In this document: positions 51,629 to 60,476 of the stretch, in pieces
Position numbering within the stretch: position 1 is the first letter of the stretch
Layout of the letters: each line of letters opens with the position of its first letter
Assembly (NCBI GenBank): GCA_022826645.1
Contig: JAJDUM010000100.1
Span: 62,001 to 126,000, forward strand
Reading direction: 5' to 3'
DNA: 64,000 nt
From: Candidatus Poribacteria bacterium
GTDB taxonomy: Bacteria; Poribacteria; WGA-4E; PCPOR2b
Program-made: the position numbers and the translations under genes
Notes under the pieces: generated by a model
Seen by the model: only the letters and a program-made list of their open reading frames with translations
What the model was told of the DNA's origin: nothing
Database searches by the model: none

Positions 51629-53986
51629 ATGCTGACTGAAGAAAAAATCTTGGAATTATGGGATGAGACTGATGTCTATGCTCAACTGATCCAACAGGCA
51701 AAATCCACGCCCTACATCCTTCGTGAAATGCCAACAGTTACCCAGCACTTGAGAATAGATATGCTTAAGGGTAAGGTCTGCCAGGACATCTTTCTTAAAT
51801 CTAATATGATGCAAGGGATGGGGGTAGAGTACATACCACATTGGGATTATTATACGCCAGCTGTCGAAACAAAGGCGTTGAGTCGAGAGTACAAAGGTGG
51901 GACGTTTGATGCAATCCGATTTCGCCGGCAGTGCCGACGTGAATTCCAGCGCGAAGTGGAACGACGGCAAAATCAACTGCGATCGCTGGGCATTTTTGCA
52001 GATTGGAAGAAGGGTAAAACTCTGGATTCGCGCGATGAAGCGAAAATTATAAATGCCTTCAGCACATTGCAGGAATTAGGTTATTTGCATAAGAATCAAG
52101 ATTTGGGGGCTTGGTGTCCGAAATGTAATACGGTATTAGATGCGGATGAGATGAAAATTCACCCTGCCCCGGCGTATTCTGGATATGTCAAATTTCCGGT
52201 TAGCACCGGCCTAGAGGAGTTTGGCGAGGACGTCTACTTGTTAGCATGGCTTCAGGATCTATGGTATCTTGCTGGGGGCGTTGCCATCGGATTGCAGGAA
52301 AGTGACGAATATTGGATGGTTGAGATAGGAGGTGAAATCCTTCTCCTCACCGAGGAAGATCTTTCAGGTTGCTTCCCATCAGCTCGTGAGGCGGATATAA
52401 ATCGATTGCAAATTTGTCCGATTGATATGTTGATGGATTGCATTTGCGCCCATCCATTTCTAGGTACAAACCTGCCGATAGTTGTTATCCCAGATCCTTC
52501 TCAATGCGATGATACATTGGACGAAATGCCTCAACTGTCAAGCGGGGTTAGACCTCTCACCCCAGGGCATCGCCCTATTGATTATCAGATTGCCCAAGCC
52601 TTACAACTGCCGATTACGTCGGTTATTGATGATGCTGGACGTTTGACAGAGGATTCTGAGCAGTTTTGTGGTCTTGAAGTTTCCGATTCTGGAAAATTCA
52701 TTGGCTTCGAATTGGAGAAACGAGGCTATCTAATATCAGCAGGATTTGAGGAAGTACACCAGCCTCACTGTTGGCGGTGTGATATGCCAGTCCTGTTTCG
52801 TTCGGTTCAACAATGGATGTTTTCCTTAGATAATAATCGATTGAGGGAGCGTGTGCTCTCTTCAGATGAACTTTTGACTCACTATAGCCCTAACGAGAGG
52901 GATTGGCTACAACAAACGATTCAAGAACTTTCGCCGCTGCTGGTTTCACGCCACAGCGGTTGGGGGACTCCGATTCCTATTTTTCAGTGCCAAAAATGTG
53001 GAAGAGAGCTTTCTGACGCACGGATTATCAAAGCCATCCGTTCGCTGGTGAGCCGTCGCGGTGCCGATACTTGGTTTAAGTTGAGTGCTGAGGATCTGTT
53101 ACCTCCGAATACCATATGTTCTAACTGTGATGCAAAGGAGTTTCGAAAAGAATTCACAACCCTTGATGGACGTTTCGCGATTCTTCTCAACACAATTAAC
53201 AGTTTTGGAGTCAAGGGAAATCAGATTAATCCAGTTAATGTTTACTTCTTTTACCCGCATCAGTTTCCTAAGTGGTTCGCCCAGTTCGTTTTAACTTCAA
53301 TTGCTATCTCCGATGCAGAGCCGCTGAATGTGGAGTTGGTAGGAGATCGCTCAAGTGCACAATCGGTTGATGTCGACCAAAGTTGGACGGATGAATTTCC
53401 AAAGGATGTGCTGCGTTTGCTCTACCTCCAACCTAGTTTGGATGCGTCATCAATTGAGGTGCATCTCCAACAGTGTCATCAAGAATACTCTGCTATTCAG
53501 GAACTATGCGCCACGATATTGAATTATGTAGAGGATTTTACTCCTGATCCGCATGAACGCCAGCGAGAACTGGCGCCACAGTTGGATACACCGGAGTTAT
53601 CTGCTACGGCTGGGATGATGGAATCCGTAGAGCTTGCCTATCAGCAACGCGACTATTATCAAGCGTGGCGCCTTCTAAGGGACTTTTGTCAATCAGACCT
53701 TCAGCAATTCCTCGATAATCTTTCCAATGGGGCGAAAAAAACGCAGGAAAAGAGAGCCAGCCAAGCGGTGCTCTTGGAGATTTTATATGTCTTGGTACAG
53801 CGGTTTGCACCAATCATTCCTTTTTTTTCTGAACAAACCTACGCCTTAATCCGAGCGCGGGTGGATACTACTTCACCTTCGGATTGCGACGTAAGCCAAG
53901 ATGAGTCTGAGTTGTCGAGCATTTTTTTGAAAGATTGGATTTCCCATACTAATTTTCCTTACGCTGCCGATACAGATATACTCTGA
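51629..53986 (+). CDS. Isoleucyl-tRNA synthetase-like protein lacking catalytic motifs, in the ileS position
   Basis: 785 residues colinear with IleRS (about 930): structural pieces persist, e.g. GAWCPKCNTVLDADEM, PHCWRCDMPVLFRSVQQWMF, HSGWGTPIPIFQCQKCGREL, CSNCDAKEFRKE and FPKDVLRLLYL. But HIGH is HLRI (40-43), the GWDCHGLPIE segment is HWDYYTPAVE, the editing TTTPWTLP is LQDLWYLAGG, the DVWFDSG segment is RFAILLN, and no KMSKS exists where SAQSVD stands. The C-terminal zinc finger is absent. So aminoacylation and editing should be dead, though the frame is intact. It sits between yggT and lspA exactly where ileS normally is. Confidence 0.85.
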   Translation: MLTEEKILELWDETDVYAQLIQQAKSTPYILREMPTVTQHLRIDMLKGKVCQDIFLKSNMMQGMGVEYIPHWDYYTPAVETKALSREYKGGTFDAIRFRRQCRREFQREVERRQNQLRSLGIFADWKKGKTLDSRDEAKIINAFSTLQELGYLHKNQDLGAWCPKCNTVLDADEMKIHPAPAYSGYVKFPVSTGLEEFGEDVYLLAWLQDLWYLAGGVAIGLQESDEYWMVEIGGEILLLTEEDLSGCFPSAREADINRLQICPIDMLMDCICAHPFLGTNLPIVVIPDPSQCDDTLDEMPQLSSGVRPLTPGHRPIDYQIAQALQLPITSVIDDAGRLTEDSEQFCGLEVSDSGKFIGFELEKRGYLISAGFEEVHQPHCWRCDMPVLFRSVQQWMFSLDNNRLRERVLSSDELLTHYSPNERDWLQQTIQELSPLLVSRHSGWGTPIPIFQCQKCGRELSDARIIKAIRSLVSRRGADTWFKLSAEDLLPPNTICSNCDAKEFRKEFTTLDGRFAILLNTINSFGVKGNQINPVNVYFFYPHQFPKWFAQFVLTSIAISDAEPLNVELVGDRSSAQSVDVDQSWTDEFPKDVLRLLYLQPSLDASSIEVHLQQCHQEYSAIQELCATILNYVEDFTPDPHERQRELAPQLDTPELSATAGMMESVELAYQQRDYYQAWRLLRDFCQSDLQQFLDNLSNGAKKTQEKRASQAVLLEILYVLVQRFAPIIPFFSEQTYALIRARVDTTSPSDCDVSQDESELSSIFLKDWISHTNFPYAADTDIL

Positions 53987-54016
53987 GGGAATTGCTGGAA
54001 GAAAGGGCATTTTCCA

Positions 54017-54517
54017 ATGCAAAGAAACGTACTAAAATTGATTTTACCGCTATTTGCTGTTGCTTTGCCTTTGCTATTGGTAGATCAATTCACTAAGTGG
54101 TTAATTCAACAAAATATTCCCCGCCATGGTCAGCATGTAATAATTCAGGGTATATTGAATCTACGCCACGACACGAATACCGGTGCTGCATTTGGATTGA
54201 TGCCGGGGCAAAGTCTACTACTGATTATAATATCGATTGTTGCGATTGGCTTCATTGGCTATTACTACAGGCAGTTCCATGAGAGTTTGTGGATGAAGAT
54301 TGCCCTCAGTTTCCTACTTGGAGGTGCCCTCGGTAACTTTATTGACCGCATCCGCATGGGAGAAGTCACAGATTTTATTCAGTTTCGGCTGCCCGGTTTC
54401 TGGTGGCCCACTTTCAATGTTGCCGATATTGCTGTTTGTATCGGTGCCGGCATGCTGATGATTTACCTATTTCAGCATCGGGGAGATTACGATGAATCGA
54501 AACAGATCGAAAATTAG
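54017..54517 (+). CDS. lspA: Lipoprotein signal peptidase (signal peptidase II)
   Basis: 166 residues, four membrane segments. The catalytic aspartates are Asp119 (GEVTDFIQF) and Asp137 (FNVADIAVCIGAG); NTGAAFG and GGALGNFIDRI are conserved. It removes lipoprotein signal peptides, such as that of the 37769-38173 product. ATG 54017, weak ribosome site. The next gene overlaps by 26 bases. Confidence 0.95.
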   Translation: MQRNVLKLILPLFAVALPLLLVDQFTKWLIQQNIPRHGQHVIIQGILNLRHDTNTGAAFGLMPGQSLLLIIISIVAIGFIGYYYRQFHESLWMKIALSFLLGGALGNFIDRIRMGEVTDFIQFRLPGFWWPTFNVADIAVCIGAGMLMIYLFQHRGDYDESKQIEN

Positions 54518-54992
54518 ATTAATCATCGTTCTGATGTTAGCTGCTTTGATTGCAAACAGTGCGCTTGGTCAATATCAGGAGAATTCGGAGGAAGGGCCGG
54601 CGTCTGCCCATCGCCAAGAAGACGAAGTCTACCATGAAAGCACGCTACGTCGTTTTGAAATTGTTACTCTTATTGCTTTACCGTTTACAGCAATTCATAG
54701 CTATGTCGGTGTCCGTGGCATCCAAATGATTCGGCAAAATGAATTTGCGCCGGAACTATCGAGCACAGATTTCAAAATCATCGGGGCATCCGCAGCGTCA
54801 CTCGCCCTCTTTATCGGTTTCTGGGATTGGCTGCATACGCATGACAAAAATCCTTCGGAAGAATTGATGCCAACTTCGCCCCAACGTATAACGCCTCCCA
54901 AGCGAACTCCGATCCAAGGTGTCGGACAGAACGATTGGGAACTCGATGAACCGGATACCCTTATTTTACCGCTCGTTCACGTTCGGTTCTGA
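54492..54992 (+). CDS. Exported or membrane protein of unknown function
   Basis: 166 residues: N-terminal signal (about 8-26, ending NSALGQ), a hydrophobic segment near 58-75 (IVTLIALPFTAIHSYVGV) and another near 95-112. The C-terminus is Pro-rich. It begins inside lspA behind GGGGAGATTACG, so it is probably co-translated. It has the look of small envelope proteins found beside lspA; no known family. Confidence 0.7.
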   Translation: MNRNRSKIRLIIVLMLAALIANSALGQYQENSEEGPASAHRQEDEVYHESTLRRFEIVTLIALPFTAIHSYVGVRGIQMIRQNEFAPELSSTDFKIIGASAASLALFIGFWDWLHTHDKNPSEELMPTSPQRITPPKRTPIQGVGQNDWELDEPDTLILPLVHVRF

Positions 54993-55061
54993 CAGGCTAA
55001 CGGTCCCAGAATACTTCAATTCATTTATCGGCTTACTCTTCCACACGTTACGCTTCACGAT

Positions 55062-55601
55062 ATGGCTGTCTTAGAAATTCAAACTAACGATGCTCCCGTA
55101 TTGCGTCAAAAAGCTGCTCTTATCCAAGAAATTGACGCAGATTTACATCCGTTCATCGAAGATATGTTTGAGACGATGTACGAGGCACAAGGAATCGGTT
55201 TGGCAGCGCCGCAGGTCGGTGTATCCAAAAGAATCATCGTCATTGACATTGAAAAACATCACCCGGAGTACCCGCGGATTGCATTGATAAATCCCGTCCT
55301 TACACTGACCGTTGGTGAAGAGCTGGGCGAAGAAGGCTGCCTAAGTTTGCCGGGAGTACGAGGAATGGTTCGGCGATCTGCGATGGTGAAGGTGGAAGGA
55401 TTGCTGCCGAATGGAAACAGAATTGAGTTTGACGCTGCTCATTTAATGGCACGGGTATTGCAACATGAAATTGATCACCTAAACGGGATTTTGTTCACCG
55501 ATTTGCTGCGCCCCGAAGATCAAGAACTGCTTGAAACTCGACCGGAATCATGTGAAAAAAGTGGTGATGAAAATGAAGATTCTCTTCATGGGAACAAGTG
55601 A
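55062..55601 (+). CDS. def: Peptide deformylase
   Basis: 179 residues. The three metal motifs are present: GIGLAAPQ (44-51), EGCLSLPG (Cys93) and QHEIDHLNG (His135, His139, catalytic Glu136). It removes the formyl group from nascent proteins. The C-terminal 20 residues are a charged extension that overlaps fmt by 29 bases; def-fmt pairing is common because the two enzymes act on the same formyl group. Confidence 0.96.
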   Translation: MAVLEIQTNDAPVLRQKAALIQEIDADLHPFIEDMFETMYEAQGIGLAAPQVGVSKRIIVIDIEKHHPEYPRIALINPVLTLTVGEELGEEGCLSLPGVRGMVRRSAMVKVEGLLPNGNRIEFDAAHLMARVLQHEIDHLNGILFTDLLRPEDQELLETRPESCEKSGDENEDSLHGNK

Positions 55602-56604
55602 ATTTGCGGTTCCGAGTTTAGAAAAATTAATTACGGTGGGATTTGACTTCGTTGGCGTTGTAACACAGCCAGACCGTCCAAGTGGTAGGGGGAAGCGACT
55701 TAACCTACCTCCTGTCAAGGTTACCGCCGCGAATCACAATCTACCGATTTATCAACCGGAACGAGTTCGGGATCGCGATTCGGTTCGTGTACTTAGAGAA
55801 CTTCAACCTGACGTAATTGTCGTCGTTGCCTTCGGGCAGATTCTTCCGACATCGGTGCTCGAACTTCCTCGTTTCGGCTGCCTCAATGTGCATCCTTCGT
55901 GTCTGCCAAAATATCGCGGTGCTGCTCCGATTCAATGGGCGCTCATAAACGGTGAAACGGAAACAGGGATCACAATCATGCTGCTCGACGAAGGCGAAGA
56001 TACTGGGGATATTATTTTGCAGAATAGCCTACCCATCGATCCTTTAGATGATGCTGCTACCCTTTCAGTTCGATTGGCAGATTTGGCACCTTCCCTGTTG
56101 CTTCAAGCGTTAGAAAGGATCTCAGATGGTCCACCACCGCATCGACCCCAAGATCATTCCCAAGCGACCCATGCCCCTCGACTCACTAAGGAGCTTGGTC
56201 AAATTGATTGGGACCAGCCAGCAGATCGGATTCGTAATTTGGTGCGCGGCGTTTCGATGTGGCCCGGTGCGTATACGTGGGTGCAAGCAGGTAAGCACTC
56301 CGTAGACAATGACTTCCGTTTAAAGATAACTGATTGTACTGTTATTGATCATCTGAATTCCGCAGGATTGCCCAGCGGTACAATCGAAATAACCTCCAAC
56401 AAAGAGCTCGTTGTCTTCACAGGGAAGGGCAGGCAGGATAGGATCGGGGAGCAAAACGAACACGACGAATTGGGGAGCAAGCAGTTACGGTTAAATCGTG
56501 TCCAACCCGAAAATAAGAAAGAAATGGACGTCGGTGCTTTTATAAACGGGTATCGGTTGAAAACTGGGGATCGGCTTTTTCGCAAGGAAACGCCAATAAA
56601 TTAA
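55573..56604 (+). CDS. fmt: Methionyl-tRNA formyltransferase
   Basis: 343 residues. KILFMGTSEFAVPSLEKL, VVTQPDRPSGRGK, NVHPSCLPKYRGAAPIQW (Asn105, His107) and LLDEGEDTGDI (Asp143) identify Fmt. A C-terminal OB-like domain follows. It adds formyl to initiator Met-tRNA. Start choice: ATG 55573 gives the usual MKILF; ATG 55567 is two codons earlier; either is inside def. Confidence 0.96.
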   Translation: MKILFMGTSEFAVPSLEKLITVGFDFVGVVTQPDRPSGRGKRLNLPPVKVTAANHNLPIYQPERVRDRDSVRVLRELQPDVIVVVAFGQILPTSVLELPRFGCLNVHPSCLPKYRGAAPIQWALINGETETGITIMLLDEGEDTGDIILQNSLPIDPLDDAATLSVRLADLAPSLLLQALERISDGPPPHRPQDHSQATHAPRLTKELGQIDWDQPADRIRNLVRGVSMWPGAYTWVQAGKHSVDNDFRLKITDCTVIDHLNSAGLPSGTIEITSNKELVVFTGKGRQDRIGEQNEHDELGSKQLRLNRVQPENKKEMDVGAFINGYRLKTGDRLFRKETPIN

Positions 56605-56617
56605 TAATAGGTCGGAT

Positions 56618-57601
56618 ATGCGCCTAAATGCCATACTGTTTGCTGTCGCTAAAGTTTTACTGGCTGCTCTTGTAGTGGTTGGTGTTGTTGGGTTGGTTTT
56701 CGTCTTTTGGATCATTCCGCGTCAGGTTAATACCCCAGAAGTTGCTGTGCCCAACTTAATTGGACAAAGTTACCAACAAGCGGTATTGCTGATCACGAGT
56801 TCAGGGTTGGCAGTCGATCCGGTCCAAGAACAAAAGCCAAGCCCCGACTTTCCAGTTGGGCAGGTTATCGAGCAAGATCCATCAGCGAATTTCAAGATTA
56901 AATTGAACAAGCCTATCCGGCTTACGTTGAGTTCGGGTAGTGAACAGGTGGCGGTACCCGACGTTGCAGGGATGTTAGTGGGCGATGCTGAGATGTTACT
57001 CGCGGACGTTGGATTGCGGCGAGGACGGGTTGCAGCAGTCTACACAGATCGGTATCCAAAGGCAGACACTGTCATCGCGCAAACTCCTCGAGCGAAGACG
57101 CTGCGCCCGTATGATAGTGAAATCCACCTGTTGTTAAGCTTAGGTATCCGTCCGAAGTTATTTCGAATGCCCGACCTTCAACTTGTATCAATTGATAAGG
57201 CACGTCCCTTACTCGAGTTACACGGACTGCGAATTGGTGATCTGGTGTATAAACCGCACCCGGAAATTGATCAGGGAGTGATCATCAATCATCAGCCCGA
57301 TGCTGGCGAGCTGCTTCGGGTTGGACAAACGGTCAATTTTGAAGTCAGTGGGTCTCAGCGAAAGAAGGAAGACAAGGGAGGCTATCTGCCGATAAAACAC
57401 ACGGTTTCTCCGACCGGTGCATCTCACAAACGGGTGCGGATTGTCATAGAGGATGAGCGCAAAAAACTGATAAAGGTCGTTGATGCGTGGTATAAGTCCG
57501 GCACACTTATTGAGAAGCCACCGGTGCGTGTCGTGGGTAAAGCAACGATGCGTATCTACGAAGATAACGTACTAGTCGAAACACGGGAATTTGATTGGTA
57601 A
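56618..57601 (+). CDS. Membrane-anchored PASTA domain protein
   Basis: 327 residues: a short cytoplasmic start, one membrane helix (about 10-32), then three PASTA domains (VAVPNLIGQSYQQAVLLI, VAVPDVAGMLVGDAEMLL, FRMPDLQLVSIDKARPLL, each with the Pro-Asp/Asn pattern) and a C-terminal beta segment. No kinase domain is attached. PASTA units bind cell-wall muropeptides, so a role in sensing or wall assembly is inferred. It follows fmt by 13 bases. Confidence 0.87.
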   Translation: MRLNAILFAVAKVLLAALVVVGVVGLVFVFWIIPRQVNTPEVAVPNLIGQSYQQAVLLITSSGLAVDPVQEQKPSPDFPVGQVIEQDPSANFKIKLNKPIRLTLSSGSEQVAVPDVAGMLVGDAEMLLADVGLRRGRVAAVYTDRYPKADTVIAQTPRAKTLRPYDSEIHLLLSLGIRPKLFRMPDLQLVSIDKARPLLELHGLRIGDLVYKPHPEIDQGVIINHQPDAGELLRVGQTVNFEVSGSQRKKEDKGGYLPIKHTVSPTGASHKRVRIVIEDERKKLIKVVDAWYKSGTLIEKPPVRVVGKATMRIYEDNVLVETREFDW

Positions 57602-57674
57602 CCAGAATTTAACGGTTTTCCAAACGAACTGGATAGGACATGTCGAGGTTAGACAGGGACTGTGAGGCAGACAA

Positions 57675-58346
57675 TTGTCAGACCGAGAAATTATGATCGC
57701 ACCCTCCATGCTTGCATCAGATTTCAGCCGAATCGGCGAGGAGGTGCACCGAGTAGCTGAAGCGGGGGCGGATCTCATCCACCTTGATGTGATGGATGGG
57801 CACTTTGTTCCCAACTTAACAATGGGCCCTCAACTTATCAAATCAATCCGGTCCTATACAGGCCTACCTTTTGACGTACACCTGATGATTACCGAACCAC
57901 AGGCGTATATTGATGCTTTCGTTGATGCTGGTTCAGATCTTATCACAGTTCACATTGAACTTGAGGAGCAGTTCCCAACGATTATCAATCAGATTAAAAA
58001 CAGCGGTGTCAAAGTTGGCATCGCCCTGCGTCCCAAGACTCCTATAGCAGCAGTTGAACCGTATCTCGATGATATTGACTTGGTCTTGCCAATGAGCGTT
58101 GAACCTGGATTCGGTGGTCAGTCGTTCCAAACGGATACGCTCAACAAGATTGATCAACTACACCAGCTGATTCAAACCCGGAAACTGGACCTGGCAATTG
58201 AGGTTGACGGTGGAATCAACCAAGAGACTGCAGCATTGGTTGGACGTTGTGGAGCGACAATTTTAGTGGCTGGCACCGCAATCTTCGGGCAAGATGACCT
58301 CCGAGCCGCAATCCGCGCCCTACGCGAAGCAGCTTCATCAGGCTAA
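57675..58346 (+). CDS. rpe: Ribulose-phosphate 3-epimerase
   Basis: 223 residues of the pentose phosphate pathway. IAPSMLASDFSRIGEEV, LIHLDVMDGHFVPNLTMGP (catalytic Asp, metal His), LPMSVEPGFGGQSF and EVDGGIN are all present. The start is a TTG at 57675 seven bases after GAGG; ATG 57693 would give a shorter but viable N-terminus. Confidence 0.95.
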   Translation: MSDREIMIAPSMLASDFSRIGEEVHRVAEAGADLIHLDVMDGHFVPNLTMGPQLIKSIRSYTGLPFDVHLMITEPQAYIDAFVDAGSDLITVHIELEEQFPTIINQIKNSGVKVGIALRPKTPIAAVEPYLDDIDLVLPMSVEPGFGGQSFQTDTLNKIDQLHQLIQTRKLDLAIEVDGGINQETAALVGRCGATILVAGTAIFGQDDLRAAIRALREAASSG

Positions 58347-58440
58347 GAGGCTGTTCGGCTGAATTAATAAAAGCATACTCATTCGAACCTCAAGTTGCGC
58401 CGGAACGTTCACCCGGTAAACTTTTTATGCTAATGTTCAC

Positions 58441-59391
58441 ATGAAATTGATGTCCCCCTTTTTTCTCCTCTGTTGGTGTTCGCTCTGCCTTTTTCTGTTC
58501 TTACCTTTTTCTGTCCATTCACAAACCTTTAATGCTGACGACCTATTAGGTTTTGCACAAGCCCTTTTTCGCGAAGGGGATTACCTGAATGCTCTGCATG
58601 AATATCAACGCTACCTATTCCTTTACCCGAATACAGCCCAAGCAGATTTTGTTCAACTCAATATCGCTGCAGCGCATCAGAATATGGGGCAATTGGACGC
58701 AGCGATAGAAGCCTACCAGTCGTTGATTCAACACTATCCGCAAAGCCCATTCATCGAGCGTGCTCGATCGAATATCGCCCAATGCCACCTCCTGAACGGC
58801 AATCAAGCCACATCGATCGCATCGTTGCGACAATTCTTATCGGACTACCCGATGAGCGGATTAGCGCCACGGGCACAGTTTATTATCGCAACAATCTATA
58901 TGGACAGAAAAGATTGGACAGCTGCAACGCAGGAGTGGCAACACGTCCGGGCACGGTATTCACAAACACCTTTTGCGGAAATGAGTGATCAGCTGATTCG
59001 TATAGCTCAACAGGCAGAATCGCTCCCTCGTCGATCTCCCCGCACCGCAGGCTTACTCTCAGCATTGTTTCCGGGACTGGGACAAATTTATGGTGGACAT
59101 TATTCGTCTGGAGTGTACTCCCTTTTGGTTGTCGGCGCGACTGCTGCAGGCACAGCTTACTACATTGATCAGGAGCGCTACGAGATCGCGATTCCAGTAG
59201 GTATAATTGGACTCTTTTTTTATGTCAGTAATATTTATGATAGCTTGCAGTATGCAAGAGCGTTTAACCAACAACACGAAAATCAACTCCGGGATAGACT
59301 ACGAAAACGGATTTCTGAATCCAATCTGTTCAGTGCTTCGGAGCCACCCCCGACTGATATGACGCTTGTGTTCTTAAACACCCGTTTCTAA
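58441..59391 (+). CDS. TPR protein with C-terminal membrane domain (first of a pair)
   Basis: 316 residues: signal peptide (1-28, ending VHSQ), TPR/Sel1-like repeats about 36-185 (ALFREGDYLNALHEYQRYL, NIAAAHQNMGQLDAAIEAYQSL, and so on), then LLSALFPGLGQIYGGHYSSG and two hydrophobic segments (about 218-262). The PGxGQxY-GG-x-x-x-G element recalls DUF5683/TM2-like proteins. Exported, anchored C-terminally; role unknown. Partly paralogous to the next gene. Confidence 0.8.
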   Translation: MKLMSPFFLLCWCSLCLFLFLPFSVHSQTFNADDLLGFAQALFREGDYLNALHEYQRYLFLYPNTAQADFVQLNIAAAHQNMGQLDAAIEAYQSLIQHYPQSPFIERARSNIAQCHLLNGNQATSIASLRQFLSDYPMSGLAPRAQFIIATIYMDRKDWTAATQEWQHVRARYSQTPFAEMSDQLIRIAQQAESLPRRSPRTAGLLSALFPGLGQIYGGHYSSGVYSLLVVGATAAGTAYYIDQERYEIAIPVGIIGLFFYVSNIYDSLQYARAFNQQHENQLRDRLRKRISESNLFSASEPPPTDMTLVFLNTRF

Positions 59392-59486
59392 CGTCTGTGG
59401 GGTGTCGGGTTGGAAGAAAGCGTCGATATTCTGCAACCTTTCTTTTGTCTTCTCAACTGAGTCCACATATTTGGGACGATTTGCCA

Positions 59487-60344
59487 ATGATCTCCTACTT
59501 TTTGATTTCCTTGCTTACCATCGTTCAACCCCAACCCGAAACACGTCAGTTCCTCTACGCCGAACGCCTCTTCGACCAGCGTGCGTATCGCTCTGCAATC
59601 CTTGAGTACAAGCGGCTGCTGTTCTATCGTCCGGATATGCCGAAGGCAGATGTCGCGCGCTATCGGATTGGATTGAGTTATTATCATCAAGGGGACCGAA
59701 AACTAGCACAACAGAAGTTTGAGGAAGTTATGCGAAATTTTCCCGGCTCTCCGCTTAACCTCCAAGCGCAATTAATGCTCGGCAAGATCTATTTTGATGC
59801 CGAAAGCTATTCGACTGCCCGATCAACTTTTTTTGCTGTTGCTAACACAGCTGGAGATGAAGAGATAGCAGCGCAGGCACGATACCTCCGAGGTTGGTGC
59901 TATATCCATGAGCAGGCTTGGTTCAAAGCTATAGCGGAATTTCGCACGGTGCAACAACTCGAATCGGATACCCCACTGAGTCAGGCTTCCGCTCGACTTG
60001 CTGATCTAACCTATGCAAATACGCCTTTACCCTTCAAGTCTCCCCGGCTGGCTGAGTGGATGTCCACCTTTCTTCCGGGAACTGGGCAGATCTACGCTGG
60101 CAAACTGGAAAAAGGGTTGATATCAGGTGCAATCAGCGCAGCTATCTTCTACCTATTGGCGGATTCAATACGTGAGGAACGTTATGTGGATGCGGTTGGA
60201 ATCTGCTTGGTGAGTTCACGATTCTATCTCGGCAATCGGATCAATGCGCGGGAGTGGACGATTGAACATAACCGTCAGCTTGAGGTTGATTTCATCCGTC
60301 AATTGAAGCAACAGGCGCGAGATATCACACCATCAACACTTTAA
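59487..60344 (+). CDS. TPR protein with C-terminal membrane domain (second of a pair)
   Basis: 285 residues from ATG 59487 with a short signal-like segment (ISYFLISLLTIV), repeats about 20-170 (YAERLFDQRAYRSAILEYKRLL, YRIGLSYYHQGDRKLAQQKF), then FLPGTGQIYAGKLEKG and a hydrophobic segment. Same architecture and order as the preceding gene but well diverged, so an old tandem duplication. The ribosome site is weak and the start could lie up to 30 codons earlier. Confidence 0.8.
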   Translation: MISYFLISLLTIVQPQPETRQFLYAERLFDQRAYRSAILEYKRLLFYRPDMPKADVARYRIGLSYYHQGDRKLAQQKFEEVMRNFPGSPLNLQAQLMLGKIYFDAESYSTARSTFFAVANTAGDEEIAAQARYLRGWCYIHEQAWFKAIAEFRTVQQLESDTPLSQASARLADLTYANTPLPFKSPRLAEWMSTFLPGTGQIYAGKLEKGLISGAISAAIFYLLADSIREERYVDAVGICLVSSRFYLGNRINAREWTIEHNRQLEVDFIRQLKQQARDITPSTL

Positions 60345-60476
60345 TCGAAACTGCCGGGTTAATGTGGTGAACAGGAACCGGGTAGTTTTGCCAGAGACAA
60401 CGCAGCTGTTGTTGAACTTGAACCAACCCCTCTATTCAGTAAGCTTGGTTGTGGACACTTACAACTGACACCCGTG

